Below, piece by piece: positions 1 to 7,665 of a DNA stretch of 43,435 nucleotides. The stretch is from contig JAFQCK010000114.1 of assembly GCA_017416465.1 (NCBI GenBank), positions 1 to 43,435 of the forward strand, read 5' to 3'. The first letter of the stretch is position 1; every line of letters begins with the position of its first letter. The notes under the pieces were generated by a model, which made no database searches, had not been told where the DNA came from, and worked only from the letters and a program-made list of their open reading frames with translations. The position numbers and the translations under genes were made by a program. This DNA is from Lachnospiraceae bacterium. GTDB lineage: Bacteria; Bacillota; Clostridia; Lachnospirales; Lachnospiraceae.

Positions 1-1480
1 ATTAAAGGCATCTGTACCTGCTGGTAAGGGTCTTGGCGCTTCTCCCGGTGCTGCTTGCGGTAAGGTTGTATTCACTGCTGAAGATGCAGAAGAATGGAAC
101 AACCGTGGCGAAAAGGTTAACCTCGTTCGTTTGGAAACTTCACCTGAAGACATTACAGGTATGAAGGCTTCTCAGGGTATCCTCACCGTTCGTGGTGGTA
201 TGACAAGCCACGCTGCCGTTGTTGCACGTGGTATGGGTACCTGCTGCGTTTCTGGTTGTGGCGACATCGTAATGGATGAAGAAAACAAGAAGTTTACACT
301 CGCTGGTAAAACATATAACGAAGGCGACTATATTTCAATCGACGGTTCTACCGGTAACATCTACGACGGCATTATTCCTACCGTTGATGCTGAAATCGCT
401 GGCGAATTCGGCCGCATCATGGAATGGGCTGACGAATTCAGAACCCTTAAGGTTCGTACCAATGCTGATACACCTGCTGACGCTAAGAAGGCTCGTGAAC
501 TCGGTGCTGAAGGTATCGGTCTTTGCCGTACCGAGCATATGTTCTTTGAAGCTGAACGTATCGCTGCTTTCCGTGAAATGATCTGTGCTGACACCGCTGA
601 AGAGCGTGAAGTTGCACTCCAGAAGATTCTCCCCTATCAACAGGGCGACTTTGAAAAGCTTTATGAAGCACTTGAAGGCAACCCCGTTTGCATCCGCTTC
701 CTTGACCCGCCTCTCCATGAATTCGTTCCTACTGAAGAAGCTGACATCAAGGCTCTTGCTGACGCTCAGGGTAAGACCGTTGCTGATATTAAGGCAATCA
801 TCGCTTCTCTCCACGAATTCAACCCCATGATGGGTCACCGTGGCTGCCGTCTTGCAGTTACCTATCCTGAAATTGCTAAGATGCAGACCGCTGCTGTTAT
901 CCGTGCAGCAATCAACGTTAAGAAGGCTCATCCTGACTGGAACATCGTTCCCGAAATCATGATTCCTCTTACCGGTGAAGTTAAGGAAATGAAGTACGTT
1001 AAGAACGTAGTTGTTGCTACCGCTGATGCTGAAATCGCAGCTGCAGGTGTTGAACTTAAGTACGAAGTTGGTACCATGATGGAAATCCCCCGTGCTTGCC
1101 TCACCGCTGACGAAATCGCTAAGGAAGCTGAATTCTTCTGCTTCGGTACTAACGACCTTACCCAGATGACCTTCGGCTTCAGCCGTGACGACGCTGGTAA
1201 GTTCTTAAGCGCTTACTATGACACCAAGATCTATGAAAACGATCCCTTCGCTAAGCTCGACCAGACAGGCGTTGGTAAGTTAATGGATATGGCTGTAACT
1301 CTTGGTAAGAAGACCCGTCCTGAAATCCACTGCGGTATCTGCGGTGAACACGGCGGCGACCCTGTTTCTGTTGAGTTCTGCCACAAGCTTGGCCTTGACT
1401 ATGTATCATGCTCACCTTTCCGTGTGCCGATCGCACGCCTCGCTGCTGCACAGGCTGCTATTCGCGAAGCGCACAAATAA
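1..1480 (+). CDS. ppdK: Pyruvate, phosphate dikinase (C-terminal part)
   Basis: The reading frame is open from base 2 to the TAA at 1478-1480, so the gene starts left of the window; about 492 codons are present. The enzyme interconverts pyruvate, ATP and Pi with PEP, AMP and PPi in the cytoplasm. Seen here are the end of the swivelling phosphohistidine domain, with the motif GGMTSHAAVVARGMG (catalytic His codon at 209-211), and the PEP/pyruvate-binding TIM barrel ending in HCGICGEHGGD, whose Cys is the family's proton donor. Codon use (GCT, GGT, CGT, GAC, AAG) is visibly more biased and GC-richer than in all downstream genes, as expected for a highly expressed central-metabolism gene. A strong terminator follows, so it is not cotranscribed with what comes next. 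Identity is very secure. Confidence 0.97.
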   Translation, partial: LKASVPAGKGLGASPGAACGKVVFTAEDAEEWNNRGEKVNLVRLETSPEDITGMKASQGILTVRGGMTSHAAVVARGMGTCCVSGCGDIVMDEENKKFTLAGKTYNEGDYISIDGSTGNIYDGIIPTVDAEIAGEFGRIMEWADEFRTLKVRTNADTPADAKKARELGAEGIGLCRTEHMFFEAERIAAFREMICADTAEEREVALQKILPYQQGDFEKLYEALEGNPVCIRFLDPPLHEFVPTEEADIKALADAQGKTVADIKAIIASLHEFNPMMGHRGCRLAVTYPEIAKMQTAAVIRAAINVKKAHPDWNIVPEIMIPLTGEVKEMKYVKNVVVATADAEIAAAGVELKYEVGTMMEIPRACLTADEIAKEAEFFCFGTNDLTQMTFGFSRDDAGKFLSAYYDTKIYENDPFAKLDQTGVGKLMDMAVTLGKKTRPEIHCGICGEHGGDPVSVEFCHKLGLDYVSCSPFRVPIARLAAAQAAIREAHK

Positions 1481-1520
1481 TAAGGTCTTGTCCATCTTAT
1501 TAGTGTAATGGTTTAAATAA

Positions 1521-1560
1521 AAATCCCACATTCTTTGATGAAAGAATGTGGGATTTTTTC
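1521..1560 (+). terminator. Rho-independent terminator of ppdK
   Basis: A perfect 16-bp inverted repeat (1521-1536 with 1541-1556, loop GATG) is followed by a T-run. It lies 40 bp behind the ppdK stop. The A-run on the other side means it may also stop transcripts from the recombinase side. It marks the boundary between housekeeping DNA and the putative integrative element. Confidence 0.93.
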
Positions 1561-1590
1561 TATTGGGTTTATGTTGTCATATTTAAATAT

Positions 1591-3327
1591 TTACATCCAT
1601 ATACTAACATTTAAATCAACCCAATTATAAAGACGTCGTTTTGTCGAAAAACTATACAAATACTTTTTTGCTTCTTCAAATGTAATTTTAAACTCGGCTA
1701 TTTTCATTCTCTCCCGGTCTTTACTTTCATTCATTGTATCCGAAACACGCAAATACCATCTAAATTCATTTTTTGCTACCCATATTTTTTCAATAAACGC
1801 CTCAACTACACTTTCAGGGATTTGTGAACCATCGCACTTTGCAACTTGTTGAAGTTTATTTTTAAGCATTTTTAAAGCGGCTTCAAAATCCTCGGTTGAC
1901 TGTTCTACCTTTTTAGGGGTTAACTTTTCGATTTCATCCGTTAAAGATTCTAACTTTGCTTCAATCTCTGCCTTTCTTATCTTGAAATGTTTGCTGTCAA
2001 TATCTCCATCTTCTCGCATTTCAAATAGGTTTGCTTTCTTACGGTTATATTTTTCTATTTCTTCCTGTTTGCAGCGTATAATATCAGTATTATCGGGTAT
2101 TTCTTCTTGGTCGGCTATATGCTTTTCCAACATAGTATATGCAAGGTTAATTGTCGACTCTATATTTTCTATATACCCCGAAAAAATATACTTTGCCATC
2201 ATATCAAGTTTCCAATCAGGAATAAATGGCGAATCACAAGCACCATCAATAGATAATCCTCGTTTAATTCTTTCATTGTAACTTCCTAAATTAACAGAAG
2301 TATAACATTGATAATATACACCTGAGTGTCGACCCTTTCTAGCGTGAAAATGTTGATTAAATTTTTTTCCACATTGACATATAAGTAATTTGCCCCATAG
2401 TGTTCCTTGTGGCTTCTGCCCTGATTTTTTCGTATCAGATATACTTTTGGTTTTTCTATTCATCATTTCAATGACTTGTTTATATTCTTCTTCAGTTATT
2501 ATAGGTGTATGGTTGCCTTTCACTTTCACATATTCTAATACCCCGTTATTTTTAATTTTTTGTTGTTTTAAATAATCTGGAGTATATTCTTTATGATATG
2601 TAATTATACCGCAGTAAAAGGAATTTTTAAGCATTTTAGAAATATACGCAGGAAACCATTTGGTTTTTCCCATTGATGTAAGCCGGCCTTCTTTTTCTAA
2701 CTCATATTGTATTTTTGTTACACCCATTCCACTCAAATACATATCAAAAATCATTCGAACAGTTTTAGCTTGTTCAGGATTAATAACTAAATCCTTGCCA
2801 ACCCTATCATATCCAAGGATATTGCCGTTTCCGTATAAAACACCATTTTCCATTGAAGTTTGTTGACCCGCCTTAACTCTCAATGAAGTTTTTCGGCTTT
2901 CGTCCTGTGCTAGCGTCGCCATTATTGTTAAACGAAGTTCTCCATCGCCGTCAAAAGTTTTAATGTTATCGTTAATAAAAAACACTTCTACGCCGTATTC
3001 CTTAAGTTTTCTAGTAAACTGCAATGTATCAACGGTATTTCTCGCAAAACGTGAAACTTCTCTAGTTATTATCATATTAAATTTTTTCTTTTTTGCATCT
3101 TCTATCATTTTCATAAATTGAGGACGTTTCTCAGCAGAAGTTCCAGTTATACCTTCATCGACATATTGAGCAACCAATGTCCAGTCAGGTCTAGCGGTTA
3201 ATATCGGCTTATACCAATCCATTTGATTTTCTAATGCTGATAGTTGAGCCTCGTGTTCCGTAGAAACACGTGCATAAATAGCAACGTCTCTTTTTTGAAA
3301 ATCTGAATTTAATTCGTAAGCGTACAT
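1591..3327 (-). CDS. Large serine recombinase (site-specific integrase)
   Basis: This 578-aa protein has the architecture of large serine integrases of clostridial mobile elements. An N-terminal resolvase catalytic domain spans about residues 13-155: YARVST with nucleophile Ser22, the DEGITGTSAEKRP loop, and SRFARN. A recombinase domain follows (about 170-290), then a zinc ribbon with Cys317, Cys319, Cys341 and probably Cys364, and a coiled coil rich in Glu and Lys (about 400-495) that in this family controls synapsis and directionality. The gene ends only about 30 bp from the ppdK terminator hairpin, the usual position next to an attachment site. It starts with ATG behind a good Shine-Dalgarno (AAGGAGTTGGAAA). 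The upstream 59-aa ORF ends 12 bp before the start, so the two are probably cotranscribed. The reading frame is intact and the catalytic residues are present, so it is likely active. Confidence 0.95.
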   Translation of the reverse strand: MYAYELNSDFQKRDVAIYARVSTEHEAQLSALENQMDWYKPILTARPDWTLVAQYVDEGITGTSAEKRPQFMKMIEDAKKKKFNMIITREVSRFARNTVDTLQFTRKLKEYGVEVFFINDNIKTFDGDGELRLTIMATLAQDESRKTSLRVKAGQQTSMENGVLYGNGNILGYDRVGKDLVINPEQAKTVRMIFDMYLSGMGVTKIQYELEKEGRLTSMGKTKWFPAYISKMLKNSFYCGIITYHKEYTPDYLKQQKIKNNGVLEYVKVKGNHTPIITEEEYKQVIEMMNRKTKSISDTKKSGQKPQGTLWGKLLICQCGKKFNQHFHARKGRHSGVYYQCYTSVNLGSYNERIKRGLSIDGACDSPFIPDWKLDMMAKYIFSGYIENIESTINLAYTMLEKHIADQEEIPDNTDIIRCKQEEIEKYNRKKANLFEMREDGDIDSKHFKIRKAEIEAKLESLTDEIEKLTPKKVEQSTEDFEAALKMLKNKLQQVAKCDGSQIPESVVEAFIEKIWVAKNEFRWYLRVSDTMNESKDRERMKIAEFKITFEEAKKYLYSFSTKRRLYNWVDLNVSIWM

Positions 3328-3339
3328 TTTCCAACTCCT

Positions 3340-3519
3340 TTATATCGATTCTTTATCGTCTTTACGGCATTTGAAATCTGCCATTGATAAATTCTCGCCA
3401 TAATCTTTAATTATATTACGAAAAACATATCCCGGAATTAGTCCATCTAAATATAACAATTCGATAAATTTCAATGCCCCGAAGATGTTTTCACCTTTAT
3501 CGCCTACTATTTTATTCAT
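3340..3519 (-). CDS. Small hypothetical protein (59 aa)
   Basis: A short ORF fills the gap between the Cys-rich protein and the recombinase. It begins with ATG at 3519, 6 bp after the stop of the upstream gene. The ribosome site (AGGAG) lies inside that gene's end, and its own end carries the AAGGAG that serves the recombinase. The protein starts MNKIVGDKGENIFGALKFIE and ends with a charged tail (KCRKDDKESI). No domain is recognised. Tight packing and good ribosome sites on both sides are the main evidence that it is real. By position it could be a recombination directionality factor or other helper of the recombinase, but this is only an inference. Confidence 0.6.
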   Translation of the reverse strand: MNKIVGDKGENIFGALKFIELLYLDGLIPGYVFRNIIKDYGENLSMADFKCRKDDKESI

Positions 3520-3525
3520 CTTCGT

Positions 3526-3786
3526 TCATCTCCTCAAATGTGCGATTTTTTCATTTCGTATATTTCGTAATTGCCATACATAAAAATCATAGCCGCAACG
3601 TTCTTTACAAATGATACAAGTTTCTAAGAAAAATTGATATTTATAAACACGCTCTATTCCGTGGTCTGGCATAGAGTAAAAAGTTGATGCACATCTACTA
3701 CATAAACATATTTCTATTTCTCCATCATGAGGTACTCTATTTTGATTTTTTACATTAAGAAGCTTTAAAAATTCTTCATTATACAT
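3526..3786 (-). CDS. Small Cys-rich (putative zinc-binding) mobile-element protein
   Basis: An 86-aa protein with two CxxC-type knuckles: CLCSRC near residue 28-33 and CIICKERC near 57-64. This pattern suggests one or two zinc sites and a nucleic-acid or protein-binding role. The gene sits in a short leftward run from the sigma-like gene to the recombinase, with about 20 bp to the upstream gene and 6 bp to the downstream one. The ATG at 3786 follows a usable AAGGAG. No named family can be assigned. Such small zinc proteins are common next to serine recombinases in Clostridia. Confidence 0.7.
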   Translation of the reverse strand: MYNEEFLKLLNVKNQNRVPHDGEIEICLCSRCASTFYSMPDHGIERVYKYQFFLETCIICKERCGYDFYVWQLRNIRNEKIAHLRR

Positions 3787-3805
3787 TTCAATTACTCCTT
3801 AACAC

Positions 3806-4318
3806 TCAATTATTTGTGATATTAACAACTGATGCGAAAACAACCGTTGAAAACAATTTTTTAAACTTAGATATTTTTTTATTTATTGACTGAATTTTAA
3901 CTCCACGTATTTCAGCAATTTCTGCGCGATTATATCCTGTAACCAAAAACGTCAAAAATTCCTTATCGCGTTCAGGCAATTCCACAATTAAGTTATAAAG
4001 TTGTTTATTTTCTATATCATCAATCCATCTAAAGCGATTTGGTTGAATTGAATATTTATCAGTAACAGTTAATGTTTCTGATAAATTTTGCAAAACTGAA
4101 GATTTACTTAGATTTTCTTCCTCGTTGATATCATTTATCACTCCGATTAGAGATTGTCCTCGTTCTCTATCAGCTCGAGTTCTATTAAAAACTCTTAAAT
4201 CAAATTCGTACATTTCTTTAATCACAGATTCACTCATTCCAGCATCTGTATATTCTTTTCTAAGATTTTCCCATTTTCGTTCAAATTTTCTTCTTTCTAA
4301 ACCATTATTAAATGCCAT
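3806..4318 (-). CDS. Sigma-70-like helix-turn-helix protein of the integrative element
   Basis: The protein begins MAFNNGLERRKFERKWENL, 170 aa. This start is preferred over an in-frame upstream one (4366) because AAGGAG lies 7 nt before ATG 4318. The N-terminal half is charged and helical. The C-terminal part (about residues 110-160) reads LPERDKEFLTFLVTGYNRAE followed by AEIRGVKIQSINKKISKFKK, which has the layout of sigma-70 region 4: acidic LPERD, then a helix-turn-helix. It probably regulates the element's own genes, for example the recombinase operon. It could act as a minor sigma factor or as a sigma-like DNA-binding regulator; the sequence does not decide. It lies directly downstream of two terminator-like hairpins. 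Confidence 0.7.
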   Translation of the reverse strand: MAFNNGLERRKFERKWENLRKEYTDAGMSESVIKEMYEFDLRVFNRTRADRERGQSLIGVINDINEEENLSKSSVLQNLSETLTVTDKYSIQPNRFRWIDDIENKQLYNLIVELPERDKEFLTFLVTGYNRAEIAEIRGVKIQSINKKISKFKKLFSTVVFASVVNITNN

Positions 4319-4413
4319 AATTGTAATCTCCTTAAAATTGATTTTTGAAATTGTTTTAGTTATCAAAAACCGGAGATTACGGATATTTAGCGATATAACT
4401 TTCCCATTTAAAC

Positions 4414-4456
4414 AAAAAAATTGCTCCCTTCAGATTTATCTGCCGGAAGCAATTTT
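4414..4456 (-). terminator. Terminator-like hairpin 2 in the leader of the sigma-like gene
   Basis: A 17-bp imperfect stem (4417-4433 with 4440-4456, loop ATTTAT, three mismatches) is followed on the minus strand by seven T. On the plus strand the stem is followed by TTTTCTTTT, so it may work both ways. A 19-codon ORF (MLKRKLLPADKSEGSNFFV, minus strand) overlaps the stem, which would be compatible with attenuation, but its ribosome site is weak. Confidence 0.6.
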
Positions 4457-4483
4457 CTTTTAAGCATTTTTCTTACCGAAAAC

Positions 4484-4541
4484 AAAAAAGCCACCGGCAA
4501 GATAGACTGAGCCTATAAACTCAATCAATCTTGTCGGCGGC
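4484..4541 (-). terminator. Strong terminator hairpin 1 downstream of the zinc-ribbon gene
   Basis: Arms 4490-4511 and 4520-4541 form a 22-bp stem with four non-Watson-Crick positions (some G-T) and an 8-nt loop. Six T follow on the minus strand. It closes the transcript that starts with the zinc-ribbon gene and contains the structured 3' region. Confidence 0.85.
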
Positions 4542-4693
4542 CTCTCATGTCTGCATAATGCAAGTCTGGTTTAACCAACCGAAGTGTTCTCAAAGCAAGT
4601 GACCTGGAGATGGAATTACGTAGCCTGTTTCATCTCAACCATTCCGTCGTGATGCCGTATTCATTTTTTATTATAGTTATGTGTTATTTTACA
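4484..4693 (-). ncRNA. Candidate structured RNA / 3' untranslated region of the zinc-ribbon gene
   Basis: The 210 bp between the stop of the zinc-ribbon gene and the terminator hold no convincing ORF but many interleaved complementary segments. On the minus strand GGAAT pairs with ATTCC, while GAGATG, which lies between them, pairs with CATCTC outside, a pseudoknot-like layout around 4600-4645. Further down are a self-complementary GGTTTAACC and TGCATAATGCA before the terminator. I do not recognise a known riboswitch or RNA family. It could be a processed small RNA, a long structured 3' UTR, or a cis DNA site such as a transfer origin. Confidence 0.35.
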
Positions 4694-4891
4694 TTACGCA
4701 TAACTTACTTGCCCAACCGGGCAATAAATATCTATACAAGTATGCCGTCTGCCCTTTTGGGTTCGTACCGCAACAATCTTACATCTATTGCACTCGTATC
4801 GTATACTGCCTTCTTCGTTCCTATGACCGTAAATAAGCTGCCCGCAGTTGGAACAATACATTGGGACAGGTGTCCATTCTTCTTTTTTCAA
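4694..4891 (-). CDS. Small zinc-ribbon protein (65 aa)
   Basis: The protein reads MKKEEWTPVPMYCSNCGQ and continues with ECNRCKIVAVR and HTCIDIYC. Two CxxC knuckles about 19 residues apart form a classical zinc ribbon. The start is TTG at 4891 with AGGTG 6 nt upstream. It is divergent from the XRE repressor, sharing the approximately 250-bp region with the repeated operator, and may be controlled by it. Proteins of this size and pattern occur widely on clostridial mobile elements; their role is not known. The plus-strand frame that runs across this gene is antisense to it and lacks a ribosome site. Confidence 0.72.
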   Translation of the reverse strand: MKKEEWTPVPMYCSNCGQLIYGHRNEEGSIRYECNRCKIVAVRTQKGRRHTCIDIYCPVGQVSYA

Positions 4892-4993
4892 TCAAATCAC
4901 CTAACCAAAATAATAAATATTTTTCTTTTTCCAACTTTAGTAAAAGCAAGCTCGGCATCAATACTTTTACATGGTCGATTTTTGCGAAATTCC

Positions 4994-5114
4994 TTGACAA
5001 ACACGTTGTCGTGTTGTATTATTAACTTGCGACATCTATGTCGTGTTTACAGGTATGATTATACCACGACTATTTTGGTGTGTCAATACCTTTTAACGAA
5101 TTAAATGTCGTGTT
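4994..5114 (+). promoter_or_regulatory. Promoter and repeated operator of the XRE-ImmA operon
   Basis: TTGACA at 4994-4999 and TATTAT at 5017-5022 are exactly 17 nt apart, a near-consensus sigma-A promoter. The 9-mer TGTCGTGTT occurs three times as a direct repeat: 5007-5015 (between -35 and -10), 5039-5047, and 5106-5114 (just before the repressor gene). The second copy is part of the palindrome GACATCTATGTC (5031-5042). This is the expected design for autorepression by the XRE protein encoded next to it and perhaps for control of the divergent zinc-ribbon gene. Confidence 0.8.
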
Positions 5115-5141
5115 CGCAAAAAATTATACGAGGTATATTTT

Positions 5142-5543
5142 ATGAAATTCAACCAACGATTAAAGGATTATAGAGAAAGCAAGGGTTGGACCCAAGTTGA
5201 GCTTGCAAAAAACTGCGGTATTTCCTCACGTATGATTCAAAGATATGAGGCCGGCACTTCCCGTCCCCGTTGGGATGCTGCCGAACAAATTGCAAAAGCT
5301 CTTGATATATCTGTTGTTGACCTTCTCGGACAAAGCGGTATGTTAGTGGCCGAAGCTGCCGAAAAAGGCGGTGCCAAAAGTGCACGTGAAATGGCAAAGC
5401 TTGTAGATGAAGTTGTAGGTATGTTCGCAGGCGGCACCTTGCCAAAAGAAGATAGAGATGCATATATGGCTGCTATATCTAAGGCTTATTTCGAATCAAC
5501 CCAAGAAAATAAAAAATACACGCCTAAAAAGCATCGTAAGTAG
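5142..5543 (+). CDS. XRE-family transcriptional repressor (ImmR-like)
   Basis: A 133-aa protein with an N-terminal Cro/CI helix-turn-helix at residues 1-62 (LKDYRESKGWTQVELAKNCG, then SSRMIQRYEAGTSRP). An Ala/Glu-rich C-terminal part is probably helical and used for dimerisation. The ATG at 5142 has GAGG about 9 nt upstream and a consensus promoter 120 bp upstream. The next gene in the operon, 68 bp downstream, is an ImmA-type metallopeptidase. In ICEBs1-like elements and many prophages this pairing forms a switch in which the peptidase cuts the repressor to induce excision. The role as immunity repressor of the element is inferred from this context. Confidence 0.87.
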   Translation: MKFNQRLKDYRESKGWTQVELAKNCGISSRMIQRYEAGTSRPRWDAAEQIAKALDISVVDLLGQSGMLVAEAAEKGGAKSAREMAKLVDEVVGMFAGGTLPKEDRDAYMAAISKAYFESTQENKKYTPKKHRK

Positions 5544-5611
5544 GTACTACATTTGGGACACAACGTATGTAATAATATACTTACAATAAGGCGTGTAAAG
5601 GAGAAATATAG

Positions 5612-6118
5612 GTGTCTTTAAAAAATATTACAAATAAAGGCTCCAATCTCGTTAAACGTTGCAATACGCGTGACCCATTTAAAATAGCTGAATCCATCGG
5701 TGTAAAGGTAATGTTTGTAGATAACTTTGAAAAGCTGAAGGGAGTGTATCGGGTTATCAAGCGTAACCGTTGGATATTCATCAATTCCAACCTTTCAGAA
5801 CGGATGCAGCGTATTGTTTGTGCTCACGAGCTTGGACACGACCAACTCCACAGGCATCTTGCCAAAGGCGACGGTTTAATGGAGTTTGTATTATATGATA
5901 TGGCTTCCCGCCCTGAATACGAAGCTAATATCCTTGCTGCACAAATTCTATTACCGGATGACGAGGTCTTGGAACACATCTACAATGGTTATGATGCTGA
6001 ACAAATCGCACGTATTATGGATTCCGACATTAACTTAGTTGCTTTAAAGGTAGCTTCGTTAAATCAGCAAGGGCATAATTTTAATAATCTTAACCACAAT
6101 AGTAGATTCTTAAAATAG
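5612..6118 (+). CDS. ImmA/IrrE-family metallopeptidase
   Basis: A 168-aa protein with the zinc-peptidase motif HELGH at residues 72-76 and a downstream EYEANILAAQILLP helix (about 102-114) that supplies the third metal ligand in this family. The start is GTG with AAGGAG 8 nt upstream. It follows the XRE repressor in the same operon, so its likely job is cleavage of that repressor, as ImmA does with ImmR. The frame is intact and the active site complete. The short sequence after its stop resembles the start of another gene of this window (see 6152-6190). Confidence 0.9.
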   Translation: MSLKNITNKGSNLVKRCNTRDPFKIAESIGVKVMFVDNFEKLKGVYRVIKRNRWIFINSNLSERMQRIVCAHELGHDQLHRHLAKGDGLMEFVLYDMASRPEYEANILAAQILLPDDEVLEHIYNGYDAEQIARIMDSDINLVALKVASLNQQGHNFNNLNHNSRFLK

Positions 6119-6151
6119 CCCATAATAGCAAAAAGCACAGGAGATTTTTAA

Positions 6152-6190
6152 ATGGTATTTAATGCAAATAAAGTGATTTCATATGCGTGA
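6152..6190 (+). pseudogene. Short remnant resembling the 5' end of the HipA-like gene at 7863
   Basis: CAGGAG followed by an ATG frame of 12 codons (MVFNANKVISYA) ends in TGA. The ribosome site and first codons resemble those of the gene at 7863 (MIFNTNELILNT): both share CAGGAG, a TTTAAA spacer, ATG and TATTTAAT-CAAA. This suggests a vestige of a second copy of that gene directly behind immA. The match covers only about 40 bp, so chance cannot be excluded. Confidence 0.35.
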
Positions 6191-6238
6191 AACCACTTTA
6201 TAATTAGATATCTCATTATATTTTGATATTATCTAATT
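6170..6238. terminator. Two hairpins between convergent immA-like and hipA-like genes
   Basis: Hairpin one: AAAGTG-TTTCA (6170-6181) with TGAAA-CACTTT (6188-6199), one internal mismatch, loop TATGCG. Hairpin two: AATTAGATA (6202-6210) with TATCTAATT (6230-6238), a perfect 9-bp stem with a 19-nt loop overlapping the last codons of the hipA-like gene. Neither has a clear T-run, so they may only be weak terminators or mRNA-end structures. Confidence 0.45.
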
Positions 6239-7042
6239 GAAGAAATATTGATATTTTCTCATTTGCTCAAATAATATTTCTTCAACTCTTTTAATAATTT
6301 TTTCATCAAAAATATCAGCCAAATTGTTTGTAATCTCATAAATATCTTTTCGCGTAAAATTAAAATTTAGATAAGAACCATACATTTCTTCTACTGCATC
6401 TAATTGTACGTCAAAGCTTACATCAAATGGTTTTGCTTGAATTTTTCTGATGTTATCATAAATATCTCGTTCAAAAAGATAATCGTTTGTATCTGACAAT
6501 AACGCTAAACCGTTATCAAAAATAGGAGCAAATCTATATTCCAGCGTTTTCTCATTTCTAATTACTGCTATATTGTTTGTATGTCTGTCTTCATTTAGAA
6601 AAAAAGCATCTGCCGCAAGCAGAAAAGAAAAATATTTACCCACATCTCTAAGCCCTGTTATTTCTTCAACAAACTTAACTGTATAATCAATTTTTTCATT
6701 CACGCCGCTTTGGGCAATAGCATCAGCAAGACCTATACCAAAATATTGACGATGCAATTTTTCAAGTGGTATTAACATTTCATAATTTTCCTTGAAATTT
6801 TCACTCACACACCCAATAGTTTCTTTACCGTCATATTTTATTCCTACTAATTCATAACTAACAAAATTTTTCAAGTTAGACCTTTTTAAAAGTTGAGATA
6901 CCATATATTCAGCAAGAGCCTCATAACCCATATGGTCAGCTTTGTACCACTTATTTCCTATGTGCCATTTTGGTTGATTACCTTTAGATGTATGATTTTC
7001 AATCTTTTCTTTTTTAATATTAGTTAAATCAATTGTTTGCAT
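6233..7042 (-). CDS. HipA-like protein kinase (second gene of an HTH/HipA module)
   Basis: A 269-aa protein with the C-terminal kinase motifs of the HipA/CtkA superfamily. Lys34 lies in the ATP-site strand, the catalytic loop is LNEDRHTNN (Asp152, Asn157), and the metal-binding site is FDNG (Asp176). It lacks the N-terminal HipA_N domain of E. coli HipA, which makes it a short CtkA-like form. In this superfamily such kinases phosphorylate a tRNA synthetase or other target and cause growth arrest. Its ATG (AAGGAG 8 nt upstream) overlaps the end of the HTH gene by 14 bp, so translation is coupled. All key kinase residues are present. Toxicity is not proven by sequence; it could also be a signalling kinase. 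Confidence 0.8.
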   Translation of the reverse strand: MQTIDLTNIKKEKIENHTSKGNQPKWHIGNKWYKADHMGYEALAEYMVSQLLKRSNLKNFVSYELVGIKYDGKETIGCVSENFKENYEMLIPLEKLHRQYFGIGLADAIAQSGVNEKIDYTVKFVEEITGLRDVGKYFSFLLAADAFFLNEDRHTNNIAVIRNEKTLEYRFAPIFDNGLALLSDTNDYLFERDIYDNIRKIQAKPFDVSFDVQLDAVEEMYGSYLNFNFTRKDIYEITNNLADIFDEKIIKRVEEILFEQMRKYQYFFN

Positions 7043-7616
7043 TTATTTCTCTCCTTTGTGGGTAATATTTAAACTTAATCCACAAATTATCCTCCGCTGT
7101 TCTCCCATTTGTTCTTTCAACGATACGTAATGGATCATATACATCAAGCTGCATATCTTTCAAAATTCCTTTGACGTTTCCCCGTGTTTTTGGGAAACAT
7201 CTATCTGTTAAAAATTCTTCAAACTGTTCCCACGTTGGTTTTTCAACAACTCCAAATGCCCTATGCATTATATCCTTAGTACGATTTTTTATTGCAATTC
7301 TTTCGTTCAAAAAATCTACATCAATTATTGTACAAGGATTAGGACCATACATATATATCATTCTCATTGTATATCCTTTTTGTGGAGGACGATTTATATA
7401 TTTATCAATTATTTGCCGTGATGTGCCAAACTTATCCGCAACTGCTTTCATTGTCATTCCATCTTCAAGAAGCTTTTCTATGCTTTCAATTTCTTTTTTA
7501 TTGAATTTTTGCTTTCTTCCAGCGTTGCGATTATCTTTTACTTTTTTTGCTATTTTCTTAAGTTCATTAATATCATCGGTTCCAAATAATTCAATACATA
7601 TTGCTCTATAATCCAT
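7029..7616 (-). CDS. HTH DNA-binding partner of the HipA-like kinase
   Basis: A 195-aa protein. Residues about 38-75 (KFNKKEIESIEKLLEDGMTM, then KAVADKFGTSRQIIDKYINR) form a resolvase-type helix-turn-helix with the GRKQKF linker typical of such domains. The C-terminal half contains the conserved block DRCFPKTRGNVKGILKDMQL followed by YDPLRIVERTNGR and EDNLWIKF. I have the impression this block recurs in genes placed before short HipA-like kinases in Firmicutes. It precedes and overlaps the kinase gene in the manner of an antitoxin/autoregulator. A 9-bp perfect palindrome over its -35 box is the likely operator. Confidence 0.75.
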   Translation of the reverse strand: MDYRAICIELFGTDDINELKKIAKKVKDNRNAGRKQKFNKKEIESIEKLLEDGMTMKAVADKFGTSRQIIDKYINRPPQKGYTMRMIYMYGPNPCTIIDVDFLNERIAIKNRTKDIMHRAFGVVEKPTWEQFEEFLTDRCFPKTRGNVKGILKDMQLDVYDPLRIVERTNGRTAEDNLWIKFKYYPQRREINANN

Positions 7617-7665
7617 TTTTGCACCGCCTCATTCTTAATATATGTAATCTTTTTAATTTATTTAC

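Noticed and set aside
335-931. Minus-strand frame of 198 codons inside ppdK
   Set aside because: Antisense shadow caused by strong codon bias of ppdK; no start signals.
1562-1625. Inverted ATTGGGTT/AACCCAAT pair near the recombinase end as attachment site
   Set aside because: Only 8 bp, one arm lies in the recombinase coding region, and no matching copy was noticed near the presumed right end.
4414-4541. CRISPR or tandem repeat array
   Set aside because: The two hairpins differ in sequence and there is no regular repeat-spacer pattern anywhere in the window.
4484-4693. Group II intron or retron RNA
   Set aside because: No reverse transcriptase gene is nearby and no recognisable domain V hairpin is present.
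4610-5104. Plus-strand frame of 164 codons across the zinc-ribbon gene and promoter region
   Set aside because: It has no ribosome site, runs antisense to a gene with proper zinc motifs, and covers the terminator-side RNA and the XRE promoter repeats.
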